Below are positions 24,137 through 34,760 of a stretch of DNA of 64,000 bases, in pieces. The position numbers and the translations under genes were made by a program. The stretch spans positions 62,001-126,000 of the forward strand of contig QANU01055854.1 in NCBI GenBank assembly GCA_003254905.1, given 5' to 3'. This stretch comes from Nissolia schottii. Lineage: Eukaryota; Streptophyta; Magnoliopsida; Fabales; Fabaceae. Under the pieces are notes generated by a model, which ran no database searches, was not told the origin of the DNA, and worked only from the letters and a program-made list of their open reading frames with translations. Every line of letters starts with the position of its first letter. The first letter of the stretch is position 1.

Positions 24137-25490
24137 CTAAAAGCCCATGTATGAGCAAGGCTTAATTTTACTTCCCCATCTAGCTACTCTTGGTTGGGGG
24201 TAGGTCCGAGAGGGAAGTTATAGACATCTTTCCATACTATGTTTGAAGTACTTCACTTAATTTTCTTAGTCGAGATTGCAACGGTTAAGAAGTTACACCC
24301 TTCCAAATAGGAACTTGTCAATCCATGAGTATACTATGAAGTTACAAAGGTTGTACATTGAGTCATTCAGTTTAAATGTTACATGAAGAACATAAGTCAA
24401 ATAAAGTAATGTGAAGATCTAGGATGTAGAAGATTCTAACATGAGTGACTTGGCGAATTTGGATTCTTATATATCCCTGTTAGATAAACAATGGGTTTGG
24501 GAGATACGTTAGCCGTATCAAAAGAATCCCCACAAATGACACCAATGTTCTTAAGAGGGTGAATTAGAACGACGTTACCTGATAGGGTAGCAGAATCTCA
24601 ACTTGTTTCCAATATTCAGACGAAGACAAAAATAGCGCCCGAGAGGTGGTACTTACAAAGGCATTTCGACATCCAAGTCAAAAGGATTTTAGACGTAATA
24701 AAATATGAATGAGAATGTTCTTTACTCTGTGAATAGTATATCCTTTTTATAATTGGGCGAGATCACACACTAGAGTCAGTTACTAGTAAGGAGAAGGATT
24801 TGGCATATCGTGGTATACATGCTAAGATACCCCGAGAATCTAGGGATAGTTGTTATGAAGTGTCCCTTATTTATTACCTCGTGTTTAATGTGCTTCTTCA
24901 TGTTTGCATTTGTTTAGCAGTCTTTGGGCTCCTACTGGGAGCCGGTCATCACGCTATAAGGACCCACCTCCGAGTACCAGTTAATGGGTTGTGGATTTAT
25001 TCCGTTACATAGACAATAAAAATGGTTACCAAAATTACACGGGCAATACAGTAGCAAACAATAAAACTGATTACCAAGATGGAAAGCGATAAAAGCTTTG
25101 CTGACCAGTGGCTTGACGAAGATGAAAGCAATGTGCCCTCCGAAAAAAGAGGCCCATCACGGTAGCATACAAGCTGATCACGCCATTGAAAAAGGCATTC
25201 AACTTGGCGTACTGTTGTTTCTGGGGTCCATTTCACATGGATGAGGATAAGCATAAGGGACAACACTTTCATCTCTCTATCCAAACCAAAATTTAGACGA
25301 GAATTAAAAATCTTATTTATATCAGTCTTACATAGAATAAAAATACTAACAGTTGGTTTTGATTAACCCTTATCAGACCTACAGGGATTACATGTGAAGA
25401 TAATTACAGTATAACCTTTCGGCCAATCAAGAGAACGAACTACTATTTCACATGATACACGAGTCTTGAGATTTTACCTGTCAGTCACTG
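24137..25490. other. Intergenic DNA, possibly repeat-derived
   Basis: No convincing gene. The 24500-24800 portion (ACCAATGTTCTTAAGAGGG, then TTTTTATAATTGGGCGAG) has the look of retrotransposon flank or LTR sequence, but I cannot classify it. The last ~200 bp before 25491 are presumably the 3' untranslated region of the EIL gene on the minus strand. Confidence 0.4.
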
Positions 25491-27230
25491 TCACTTGTAC
25501 CATGTCGAAATATCTGGCTGTTTCTGAGCTGCACCCATCCCTACTCCTTGCATCTCGTCCGTGAAATCAAAGGATGCCAAATCACGTGGGGACCCAAACA
25601 TCAAATTGAAATTATTGTTGCTGTTGTGATTGCGACTGGTCTCGACTGTTGAATTCAAAGCTTTGAACCGGTCAAACATATGATGATGATGATGATGATT
25701 ATTGGACACGTTGGCAACCATTACTTGACCGCCAAAAGAGTGGCCCTGTTGCTGCTGCTGCTGAATACTGCTGGGCCGGGAAAGGAGGAGCCGTGGATTT
25801 TCTGCAGCCACGCGGTTGCTTGAGCTGAGGCTCTTGCTGCCGTGAGCACTTGCATCATAGATTGACATGAGCTCGCTAATCATTTTCTGGCCATCTTCCG
25901 GAACTCCGAGTCCGGCCAGACCAATCATTGACTGGGGGTATACGACTGGCTTTACCTCGTTCGCAGGAAAATTTGGGCCACCATAGTCTGATTTACTGCC
26001 CCTGTACGGACAATTCAATTGATGATTGTCCCTACAAGTTCTGTCTTGAAAGCCAATGCGAACTTCGCTGTGAGGGCACTGAGAGTGTTCGCACGTGTAA
26101 ATCTTGTCACCCATCATCGCGCCGTTGAAGTCTCCAGAGATCTTCCTCTTCCGCATGAAATCCAGGTCAGCCATGGCCTCTCCCTTGATTGGATATAATG
26201 ATGATGGTTGCTGAACTGGTAGCCCCGCCACATCAAAGTTTGGTTCATCCTCACCCCATTCAACGCCATACTCGCCGCAACCACCGGCTGAGGCTGACTG
26301 GGGGCAATAATTAGGGTAAAGCGCCCGCGCCAATTCCTCCTCCTGATTGACGATTGCAAGCCAGGTTGCGCTTTCCTTGGCCGTCATTTTATCTTGGAGG
26401 CATTTGGACTGCCTGACGAGCCTGCGAATCTTGGCAACATCAGGAGACATGTGCTTGATGACGGCGGTCAACACGCCGACCTTCCAAGCCTTCTTCAAGT
26501 CATGGGGCTTCCTGTAAGGCGGGGGGCCGCCTTGATCTTTGGGCAAACCAACATGGGACCACCATTCTTCGTTCCCGGCGGGCCACCACGGCGGAGGAAC
26601 GCCCTTCTCTAACGGAAACCGCCTCTGGGGGGGATCGCAGTGCTGCATGAGCGCTGACAAGAGAGAGCCCAGCGTGGTGTCCTGCAGCTCTTGCAAGGTG
26701 TGAGGGGTCGGACCGACGACGGAATCGCGGCCGTCATTCGCCCCTGGGATTGCGTTATCTGCTTGATACTTGGCTACGGCGGCCGGACCATTGCGATCGA
26801 ACCTAACCTTATCCTTCCACCACTCGCGTAGATTGTCGGATGCACCGGTCACCGGCTTTCCCTTGTCCGGAATTATCCCGTAGACAAATCCCTGAGCCTT
26901 GCAGGCCTCCATCATCTTGAGCATGTGCTTCAATATTCCGTCTTGAGCCCTCGACATCTTCTTCCTCCTCGCCTGCTCTTGAGATTGCCTCTGCTTTGCC
27001 GCATCGATTCCTTCCTTCGCCTTGCTGCGTTCCTTGAATCGCTTGAGGCGCATCTTGTACCTCCACAGCCTCCTCTCAAGCTCGTCCACGTCAATTTCTT
27101 CATCGCTGTAGTCATCCTCGGCTGCCGCCTCTGGCTCAGCTTGCCCGGCGGCAATAACCCCTTCTCCGAGGGTAGCGGAAAACATGTCTATATCGCCACA
27201 GAATCCCATATCATCAAACGTCATCATCAT
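25491..27230 (-). CDS. EIN3/EIL transcription factor of ethylene signalling
   Basis: A single uninterrupted exon of 579 residues. The start is placed at 27230 ([18 protein letters not shown]), which matches the usual EIN3 N-terminus. The open frame extends 11 codons further upstream but has only a TTG there. After an acidic stretch ([16 protein letters not shown]) comes the basic EIN3 DNA-binding core: [40 protein letters not shown], the proline-rich [15 protein letters not shown] and the [17 protein letters not shown] block. The C-terminal half is low-complexity, with Gln6 and His6 runs. The family is nuclear, is stabilised by EIN2 and removed by EBF1/2 F-box proteins, and activates ERF genes. 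Intronless coding sequence is normal for the family. One oddity: the usual RRMWRDKM motif reads [11 protein letters not shown]3, EIL1 and EIL3-type assignment is not resolved. Confidence 0.93.
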   Translation of the reverse strand: MMMTFDDMGFCGDIDMFSATLGEGVIAAGQAEPEAAAEDDYSDEEIDVDELERRLWRYKMRLKRFKERSKAKEGIDAAKQRQSQEQARRKKMSRAQDGILKHMLKMMEACKAQGFVYGIIPDKGKPVTGASDNLREWWKDKVRFDRNGPAAVAKYQADNAIPGANDGRDSVVGPTPHTLQELQDTTLGSLLSALMQHCDPPQRRFPLEKGVPPPWWPAGNEEWWSHVGLPKDQGGPPPYRKPHDLKKAWKVGVLTAVIKHMSPDVAKIRRLVRQSKCLQDKMTAKESATWLAIVNQEEELARALYPNYCPQSASAGGCGEYGVEWGEDEPNFDVAGLPVQQPSSLYPIKGEAMADLDFMRKRKISGDFNGAMMGDKIYTCEHSQCPHSEVRIGFQDRTCRDNHQLNCPYRGSKSDYGGPNFPANEVKPVVYPQSMIGLAGLGVPEDGQKMISELMSIYDASAHGSKSLSSSNRVAAENPRLLLSRPSSIQQQQQQGHSFGGQVMVANVSNNHHHHHHMFDRFKALNSTVETSRNHNSNNNFNLMFGSPRDLASFDFTDEMQGVGMGAAQKQPDISTWYK

Positions 27231-28257
27231 TTCCCAGGGAGAAAAATTGGATCCAACTCTCAAGCTTCTGATGATGCAAGTAATAGACAGGAGTATCAGA
27301 CTTCACCCTCTGGGCGCTATGCACCAATTCAAGTCAACAAATTCTCAAATCTTTAAGGTCTTTACACCTGTGAACAGCAATTATAAAAAAGAACAATTAA
27401 AATGATATAAAAATCAAAATATTTTCCACATAAAATGGATCTGAAGATCAGAAAATCTGCACTTATATAATATTTACGAGCCAACAGAATTGTATAGTAG
27501 AAACATATTCCATTCACATCCAGTAACATTAATATAAAAAAACACGTTCAATTTCAAGGATAAATTTAACTTTATACGTAAAAACTATATTCCCTCAATA
27601 TATCAACTAGATCACGGCTAAACTGATTTCACAGATTGATACAAGCAAAATAAGCACAGACCATGCCCTGATGATTTGAAAAGATTCTACATCAACCCTT
27701 CACCAGAGATATTAACTAAATTGATGAGAAAACTTATCATGCTAAGAACAGTATAACACCCACAATACCAGCAAAGCTAAGAAATAACACACAAAAATTT
27801 CAACAGGGGAAAGGAAATATTGAGACTTGACATTCACAGATCAAATGGGCAGTGGAACTAGCACAAATCCAAGCAACACCATAACATAACACAAGCCCGC
27901 AAATCTGATTGACCAAGCAGAGACACCGAGCAATAATGAGAGGATTAGTGAAAAGGGCAAGAAAGAAAAAAAATACACATATGGATAGAATCTGACCAGA
28001 AGAAGATCCAGAACTGGGTCTTATTGAGTGGGAGAAGAAGAGGAAGAAGATGCAGGGAGACTTTCAGAAGAAAATGATGGAAGAAGAAGAAAAAGCAGAG
28101 AGAAGAGGAAAAGGCTAAGAGGGAGAATTGAAGATTATCCTGGTTTTATTACTTGAGAAAGTGTGTGGGGACAAGTCCTGGTCTTAGGTGAATGTGAGAG
28201 TGGTCGGTTATTGGTGGGGGTCCCAACTCCGAGGAGAATGAAATGAAAGAAGAGGGA
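27231..28257 (-). other. 5' leader region of the EIL gene, probably with an intron
   Basis: About 1 kb separates the ATG from the TATA box. On the minus strand an acceptor-like CATCATCAG falls about 35 bp before the ATG, and a donor-like TTCTTCTGGTCAGATT lies near 28005-28010. A leader intron is common in EIN3-family genes. The purine-rich 28020-28110 stretch would lie in the first exon. Exon limits are inferred. Confidence 0.4.
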
Positions 28258-28265
28258 TATTTATA
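28258..28265 (-). promoter_or_regulatory. TATA box of the EIL gene
   Basis: TATAAATA on the minus strand, about 1.03 kb before the ATG and just outside the presumed leader. It abuts a pentanucleotide repeat. Confidence 0.55.
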
Positions 28266-28300
28266 ATCCCATCCCATCCCATCCCATCCCATCCCATCCC
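28266..28300. repeat. (ATCCC)7 microsatellite
   Basis: Seven perfect ATCCC units directly upstream, in the minus-strand sense, of the EIL TATA box. Length variation here would change core promoter spacing. Confidence 0.95.
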
Positions 28301-29359
28301 AACCTTACCTTTGATAATTACCTTTGTCTTTTTATTTTTCCTGACACGTATAATAACGTTTGTTTTCCCCCGTGTGTGCGAGTGTGAGGGACGGGACGGG
28401 TCTGATATGGCCACCTGACCAATTATGAAGTTCAGACACACAAGGTCATAATATTAGTCTTAATTTAATTATATTGTAAACTAATATTTGATTGAGATAA
28501 ATATAATTTTAATCTTTAAAAAATTATAAATTTTATGTTTTATTTTTGACAAAAAAATTTGTTAGGAAATCATTTGACAAATATTTTTGAAAGAATTTGC
28601 TTTCTATCATTAAATTGAGTCGTCGTTAACTGTTGACGTCAACTTAGCAGCATGGCAAGCCACAAGTTCACGCAAAATTAACATGTAGCATTACACATCA
28701 CCTGTCACGTGGATAAGTTAATTATCACGTCGTTAATGACATAAGGACTAAATCCTACCCAAAAAAATTGTTTAGGATTATTTTCTACCAAAAATTTTTT
28801 TAAGAGTAAAATGCAAAATTTGTAATTTTTTAAAAATTAAAAATATATTTAATCCTATTTCATAATATCAGTTCATTTTCCCTTTTTAAAAAAGTTCATT
28901 TATAATTTAATATATTTAGACATAATTGTGTGTAAATATTATAAAAAAAATTAAAAAATATAAGAGTAAAAAAAGGTAATAATTATATACACAATTAATT
29001 TTATTTAATGCAAAGGTAATTAAAATTATTATTAGTATATAAATATAAAAAATGTTTATTTATTAGCATACAATTAAAAAGTAATTAATGTAATATAAAT
29101 TTAAAAAGTTTACACGTATTTGTAAAAATATTAAAATAAAAAAAATGAAAAATTGAAAGGAAAGAAAAGAAAAAGGGAGTAGTAATAAACAGCGGGAAAG
29201 CATTTAATGAAAAATCCGGACAAGGGAATTCGATTTCAATTAAGTTCCTCGTTTGCATTTCTACCAATTCTGCTAAGGGCTAATCGCCTCAATTATTGAT
29301 TTTCAGTTTTTTTCAGAGAATTTTTTATTTCTTTCTTGAAAAGCGGGAGTCTTGCTTAG
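28301..29359. other. AT-rich EIL upstream region
   Basis: No exon seen. 28540-28850 contains a sequence (CACGTGGATAAGTTAATTATCACGTCGTTAATGACATAAGG in pieces) of a type often dispersed in plant genomes, but I could not delimit an element. Confidence 0.4.
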
Positions 29360-29671
29360 TATTTCCTCTGTTCCATCTTATATTTCCCCGGTTTTACGAT
29401 AGTTGTTAACTTTTTCTTTTATGCGGATACTAAAAAAATAATTAAAAACGTAAAAATAAGTAAAAAATTAATAATATTTTATTTAATTATCTTTATTTAT
29501 AGTTTGTGGTTATAGTTATTATATTGAATACATAGGAGAGAAAAAGTTTACTTATAAAGATATTTTAGAAAAAAAATAATTAATAATATCTAAATTTAGT
29601 AAGTAAACAATTATTTTAAAAGAGACCAAAATAAAAAAGATGGACAACCATTTTAAAACATACGAAGTAGT
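29360..29671. mobile_element. Stowaway-like MITE
   Basis: The left end TATTTCCTCTGTTCCATC and the reversed right end TACTTCGTATGTTTTAAAAT resemble Stowaway TIRs (CTCCCTCYGTYYC). Internal motifs include ATAATATCTAAATTTAGTAAG, AATTATTTTAAAAGAGACC and AAAATAAAAAAGATGGACAA, common to this group. TA target duplications are plausible but cannot be told apart in AT-rich flanks. Confidence 0.55.
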
Positions 29672-30059
29672 AAAATTAATCGAATTTTATTAAAAAAATA
29701 TTTTTAGAATACTTATTAAGAAAATAAAAGTAACAAATTTGCATTGAAAAACTAATAAATAATGAATCTTTCTTATTCTTAATGAAAGATGGATGGATAG
29801 TAACACGCATTACAAGACAAGATGAGGACACATGTCAACTCTTCGTTGAGTTTTTTTCCCTCCTAAATTGTTGAACAATTGGACAAATGAAAACGATTAC
29901 AACCTAATGGACAATGGTTGCATATAAGAGGAAGAATGGATATAAACTGAATATGTTGTCTGCTGTTAAAGCCATGTTGTGTTACCTATACTGATTTGAT
30001 TTTACGTAGGTAGTGGGAGGTTCTTTTTTCCCGGCCAACTATCTACAATCAACTAAAAA

Positions 30060-30646
30060 TTAGATCTCTTGTGACGATTTCTTTTTCAGCAACACATGTT
30101 GTTGGAAAAAATGACACTTTCCTAACAACATTACAATGTCGTTGGTTTAATCTCTTGGCCTAACATCTATAGCACCAACAATATAAGTCACAGAGATACA
30201 TACATTATATGAAAACAACTTTTATAATTTCGCTGATATAAATGCATAATTATGCTAATAATATTTCACATCATTGGGAAAGATCAGCTCTACGATAATG
30301 ACTCTTAATGTTGTTGCTATAACTTGCATATAGGGTTTTTAATGTCGTTAGAAAAGAGTAACATTACGACAACGATTTTTAATGTCATTGTCATAAATTG
30401 AATATACAACAACAATTCTAGAAGTAGCTGCCAAAGATCAACATCTACGACAACTTTCAAGGTCGCCATAAAAGAGCAACACTACGACAATGATTTTTAA
30501 TGTTACTGTCATAAATTGAATATACAACAACAATTTTTATTGTCGCTGCCATAGATCAAACTCTAGCAACAACTTTCAATGTCACTAGGAAAGAGTCATT
30601 CTACGACAACGATGTTTATTGCCATTGCTATAGACCATACTCTATG
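30060..30646. repeat. Left half of a subterminal-type repeat array
   Basis: An alternation of two units, roughly ACAACGATTTTTAATGTCGC followed by TGCCATAGAT and GCAACAACTTTCAATGTCAC followed by a GAAAGA block, with a combined period near 115 bp. Units appear around 30295, 30370, 30455, 30485, 30565 and 30603. Such dense arrays are usual for the ends of large CACTA-type DNA transposons, but no CACTA terminus was found. The array is interrupted at 30646 by an LTR and resumes at 33599. Confidence 0.6.
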
Positions 30647-33598
30647 TGTAACATCCCATTTTTTCCCTTAGCAAAGATTTCATAAATTAAATAGGGGAAC
30701 AAGCCCTCACACAAGCCTTTGGGTTAAAAATGTCTGTAGAAATAATTCTCCTCGTTTTCTTAAAATTCTGCAGACACTAAAACAAACCATTTTTGTCGTC
30801 TGAGAACAACAGCGCGTCCAAAGTACCCGTAAAAGGTACAGACGAGAATTTACAAACACCTCAAATGAACCTAGATTATTACTTAGAACAATTAAGGGAT
30901 CACAAGGACGTGATCGAAATATTTTTAGAACAGCAAGAACGCGAAGCACTAGGACCGGAAACGATAAAACCTGATCAAAATTGATCTGCCAGAGACCCTT
31001 AATTCTTGGACAAACAAGTGGTCAAGACACAAAGGTCATACATGGCCAAGAAGGTGGTCAAGTGGCCAAGTCAAAAGTCCAACTAAATGAGTCATGACAT
31101 TAGTCACCAAGCTTAGGTCATGCCTAGGTCATGCATGATGTCATCTTAGGGGCATTTTGGTAAATTTGGCCAAGGGCATTATTGGAAGAAGAATTTCGTG
31201 GTGGTGGTCTATAAATAGCTTGGTAATTCATTCAAATGGAAGACAACAGGAAGCTTAGTGAAACTCTGCTAGTCCGCACACTCCGTCGTTATTCCGTCAA
31301 ACTGCAAATACAATAGTTTTCTGTTAATCCAAGCCCTAAACTCCCCATAATCTCCTCTCTATAAATCATCCCTTACTATCTTAAGTAAAACCCTTCATCC
31401 ATAACCTTAAAGAATTCTTCCGGTAGCAAGGAGCACAAGTCACCAGACTCTCGGAGTTTCTACAGACTTGTGACAAATCTGGTCTCCAAGTGGGTAAACC
31501 GACTTATCCACTGTCTATGTGATTTTTTCGAGATGATATATGATGTTAGGATGCCTTTTGTGTGACTTTGATTTATATATGTGTTGTTGGAATTTGTCTG
31601 GATTTGTTGGTGCTGTCTGTGATTCTGTCAGAAGTTAGGAAAGCCTAAGCTGAAATTAGGGCTATGACACAATTTTGAAGAGATATGTAGGCTGAGATTT
31701 TTATCATGAAAAAATAATGTTATTTTTGGATTCTACACGAAAAATTGAGTGGGGATGTCAAGTTTTATGATTTTTGGAGTCCCCGATGAATTTCTCAGCA
31801 AACAGGCGGAAAATGGGGTTTTTAAGAAAAAGGGCAAAACAGGAATTTCATGTCTTGGGACTAAAAAACTGGGTTGGTTTTCAGAAAATATGGGTTTATA
31901 GCTATCAAAAATTTTAGGGGCAAGTCTTGAGTCCATCCCGTTTTTGGGAACAAAAATTCCAAAGAAAACAGGACGTTTATGGGAGCAAAACGGTAATTTT
32001 GGGAAAAGGGGTAAAATTGTAATTTCGGAATGCTGAGGTCAGAATCTGAAATTTTAGACATGGAAAATGATCTTAGGACTATCAAAAACCTTGGGGTAAG
32101 GTCTTGGACCTCTCCGGTTTATGATCGCTAATTTCTGACAGAAACCAGACGTCTGTTTTGCCAATTGCTAGGTTTACGTTTGTTATATTTAAGATATGAG
32201 ATTATGTTCCTTATATGTGAAGTTAGTGATATTATATGATTGATGTTATAAGTTATGTGAGGTTAGGGATATTATATGACTATTGTTATGAGCTATATGA
32301 AGTTAGTGAGATGATACAATTGATGTTATGAATTATGTGAAGTTATATGTTATATGATGTGATGTATGATGAAGATGATGATATGAGGTATTGAATTGTG
32401 CTTATATGAACTGTTGCAACAAATACTGAACTGTGCACATGATGATGATGATGATGGGAAAAACCCCCTCTAGAAGGGTCGAGGGTTCGACTTTTGGGGA
32501 AGGTCTAAGTCCCGGTCGAGTCGTAGGTCGACCCACCGCCATCATAGGATGGTCACCTCGGTCGTGGTTGGTGAGAATTACGGGGTCAAGACCCTTCAGG
32601 TGAGACCCTTCAGGTTTAGCGCGACTTGGCCGCCACGATGCGAGCTGTAAGTGTGGTTGTAGCGGTGTGGTCGCCTTATAGAGCATAACTGCTTATAAGG
32701 ACAGCCTTATAGAGCAGAACTATAAGTGGATGTCAGCTGAAGCCTATAATTAAAATGGACACGGTTATAAGTGGAAGCTGGCTGAAACTTGTAGATAAAA
32801 TGATTTTCAAAAAAGGAGGATTTTGATACAGTAGTGTAGCTATGTGAATTATATGACAGTATATGAGTTAGGAACTAGACTAGCAGACAGATGACGTAGA
32901 TAATGAAGAATAGGCTCCCCGATCGCCTAGTAACCTAGATAAAGCTGCTCAGGCTTAGTATTGATATTAATAACTAGTAGGACCATAGTATAACTGTGAC
33001 ACCTAGAGACCCCCTGAGGGGCGAAATCATAATTGAGTATGAAATGAGTTACTGCGATTAAGGTTTCCCGCTGAGAACGTAGTGTTCTCATCCCCCACTC
33101 CTTTATGGTTCTAAGCAAGCACGACAAGGATGCAGAGGGCGTCAGAGCAGTACAAGCAATTCAAGGACGAGCAGAACTGAAGAAGATGGATAGAGGAATA
33201 GGGAAATCAGAGCTACGATAGAGATCTCGCACTAGTCCTCAGTCAGTAGGCTATATGTTTGTACTACTATGTAATTGTACGTAACATCTATAATATTACA
33301 TGTGTAACTATTTGTGAATATATGGCATGGACCTTTGGTTGCTATGAATGTTTAATATACCTAATTAATGTTAGTTAAGTATGCTACATTACCACTTATA
33401 ATATATGTTCTGTCAAGAATCAGGTTCATATTTTATACTAAGATACGTATAAAGAAAAGTTGAAATTTGGTCCATATTTTTGGGTAACTGTATTTTTAAA
33501 CTCATAAGTCGGACTAAGTATTATCCCAACCAAAAGAGATAACAACCTAGTCGACATGTTTGCGACTTGAGCGTGGAATAGCTAGCTAGGGTGTTACA
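30647..33598 (+). mobile_element. Solo LTR of a Ty3/gypsy-type retrotransposon, 2952 bp
   Basis: The element starts TGTAACATCC and ends GGGTGTTACA, giving TG...CA ends inside a short inverted repeat (TGTAACA/TGTTACA). It is flanked on both sides by the direct repeat CTATG (30642-30646 and 33599-33603), a 5-bp target duplication. A TATAAATA box at 31210-31217 marks the promoter. I saw no second copy of its ends inside, nor protease, reverse transcriptase or integrase motifs, so it looks like a solo LTR left by recombination. TGTAACA-type ends and large LTR size suggest a Tekay/Del-like lineage, which is a guess. Flanking duplications are still identical, so it is younger than the array it sits in. 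Confidence 0.75.
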
Positions 33599-34760
33599 CT
33601 ATGGCAACAACTTTCGTGGTAGTTGGAAAATATCATTTATATGACAACGACTCTTAATGTCGCTGCCATAGATTAAAGATTTACAACTTGACAAGTTGCT
33701 GACATAGATGAAACTCTATCGCAATAACTTTCAATGTCACCGGTAAAGATCAAGTATATGAAAACTATACTTGGTATCGTTGCAATGGGTTAATTCTACA
33801 ACACCAATATTGCTACAATAGATTATCAATGCTGGGGTAAAATGAATTTTATAACATCAATCCTTAATGTCATCATGAAAAGTGCACTTACTACAACAAC
33901 GCAAAATATCACTAGTATAAACGCTATTATATGATAGCAACATATAATTCAATGTCACCAAAACAGATAAAATAATATAAATTTGTATACTTCTAATAAC
34001 ATTAAAAGGATCTAATGCCTCTATAAAAGTTATAATTTTACACATATAATTCCATGTTATGGAATAAGTAAAATTGATTAAATAATATAAAATTATATAA
34101 TTCTTCTTACTACATTATTTTTCATTTAGAGTGTTATTTCCTTCCCATTCAGAAGAGCTTTAATTACTTATAAATTAGTTCAAGCCCTCTATCCAAAGTT
34201 CAAATGTGTGTCACAGTTATTGGATACAATCAAATTTTCACTGCAATTTTATTAGGATTAATGACACTAATGATAAAAATTCATGTAAATTGACACACAC
34301 TGTTGAAATCCATGGTACCAGGAGAGAAAAGAGAGAAAATGAAACTGAATGTGTAAGATGAAATTGAGAGAATGAGAAAGTGTGTAACTACAAGTAGAGC
34401 ACGCCTATATATAGGCTCCTCATAACCACTAACAACCACTAACTAATTAGCTAAACCATTAGCTAATCCTAACTATTACAATTTATCAATACTTCAACTA
34501 TATATTCTAATACACACACAAAATTATATATTAGAAGATACAACATATTTTGTGTGTTGGAGACACACACACCCCTATAATTATATGTTAGAAGATATAA
34601 CATATTTTATGTGTCACCTTTTGGTAATCGAAGCTATGACACTAAGTGTTGCCAAAACATTATCTATAGCTTCGATAATATATTTAACATAATAATATGA
34701 TAAAAAATTATATAACAAAATAACACTCAATGTTATAGCTTTAATAATGTCACAAATGAA
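33599..34760. repeat. Right half of the subterminal-type repeat array
   Basis: The array resumes with GGCAACAACTTTCGTGGTAG, then ACAACGACTCTTAATGTCGC, matching units on the left side. Beyond about 33900 the repeats become more degenerate and AT-rich, with AATGTCACCAAAAC and AATGTTATAGCTTTAATAATG type units up to about 34760. The terminus was not located. Confidence 0.5.

Noticed and set aside
24997-25284. 95-codon minus-strand frame with a hydrophobic stretch
   Set aside because: No family motif, no splice or promoter context, and adjacent sequence looks repeat-derived.
27231-27263. Longer N-terminus for the EIL protein (11 extra residues)
   Set aside because: It would need a TTG start, while the ATG at 27230 gives the N-terminus typical of the family.
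26925-27356. Plus-strand open frames opposite the EIL gene
   Set aside because: They are shadows of the GC-rich EIN3 coding strand and contain no known motif.
30793-30984. 63-codon frame inside the solo LTR as a gag remnant
   Set aside because: It lies in the LTR upstream of its TATA box and shows no capsid or nucleocapsid motif.
30647-33598. Complete short retroelement (TRIM or LARD) instead of a solo LTR
   Set aside because: No terminal direct repeats were found inside, which both would need; a dot-plot could still overturn this.
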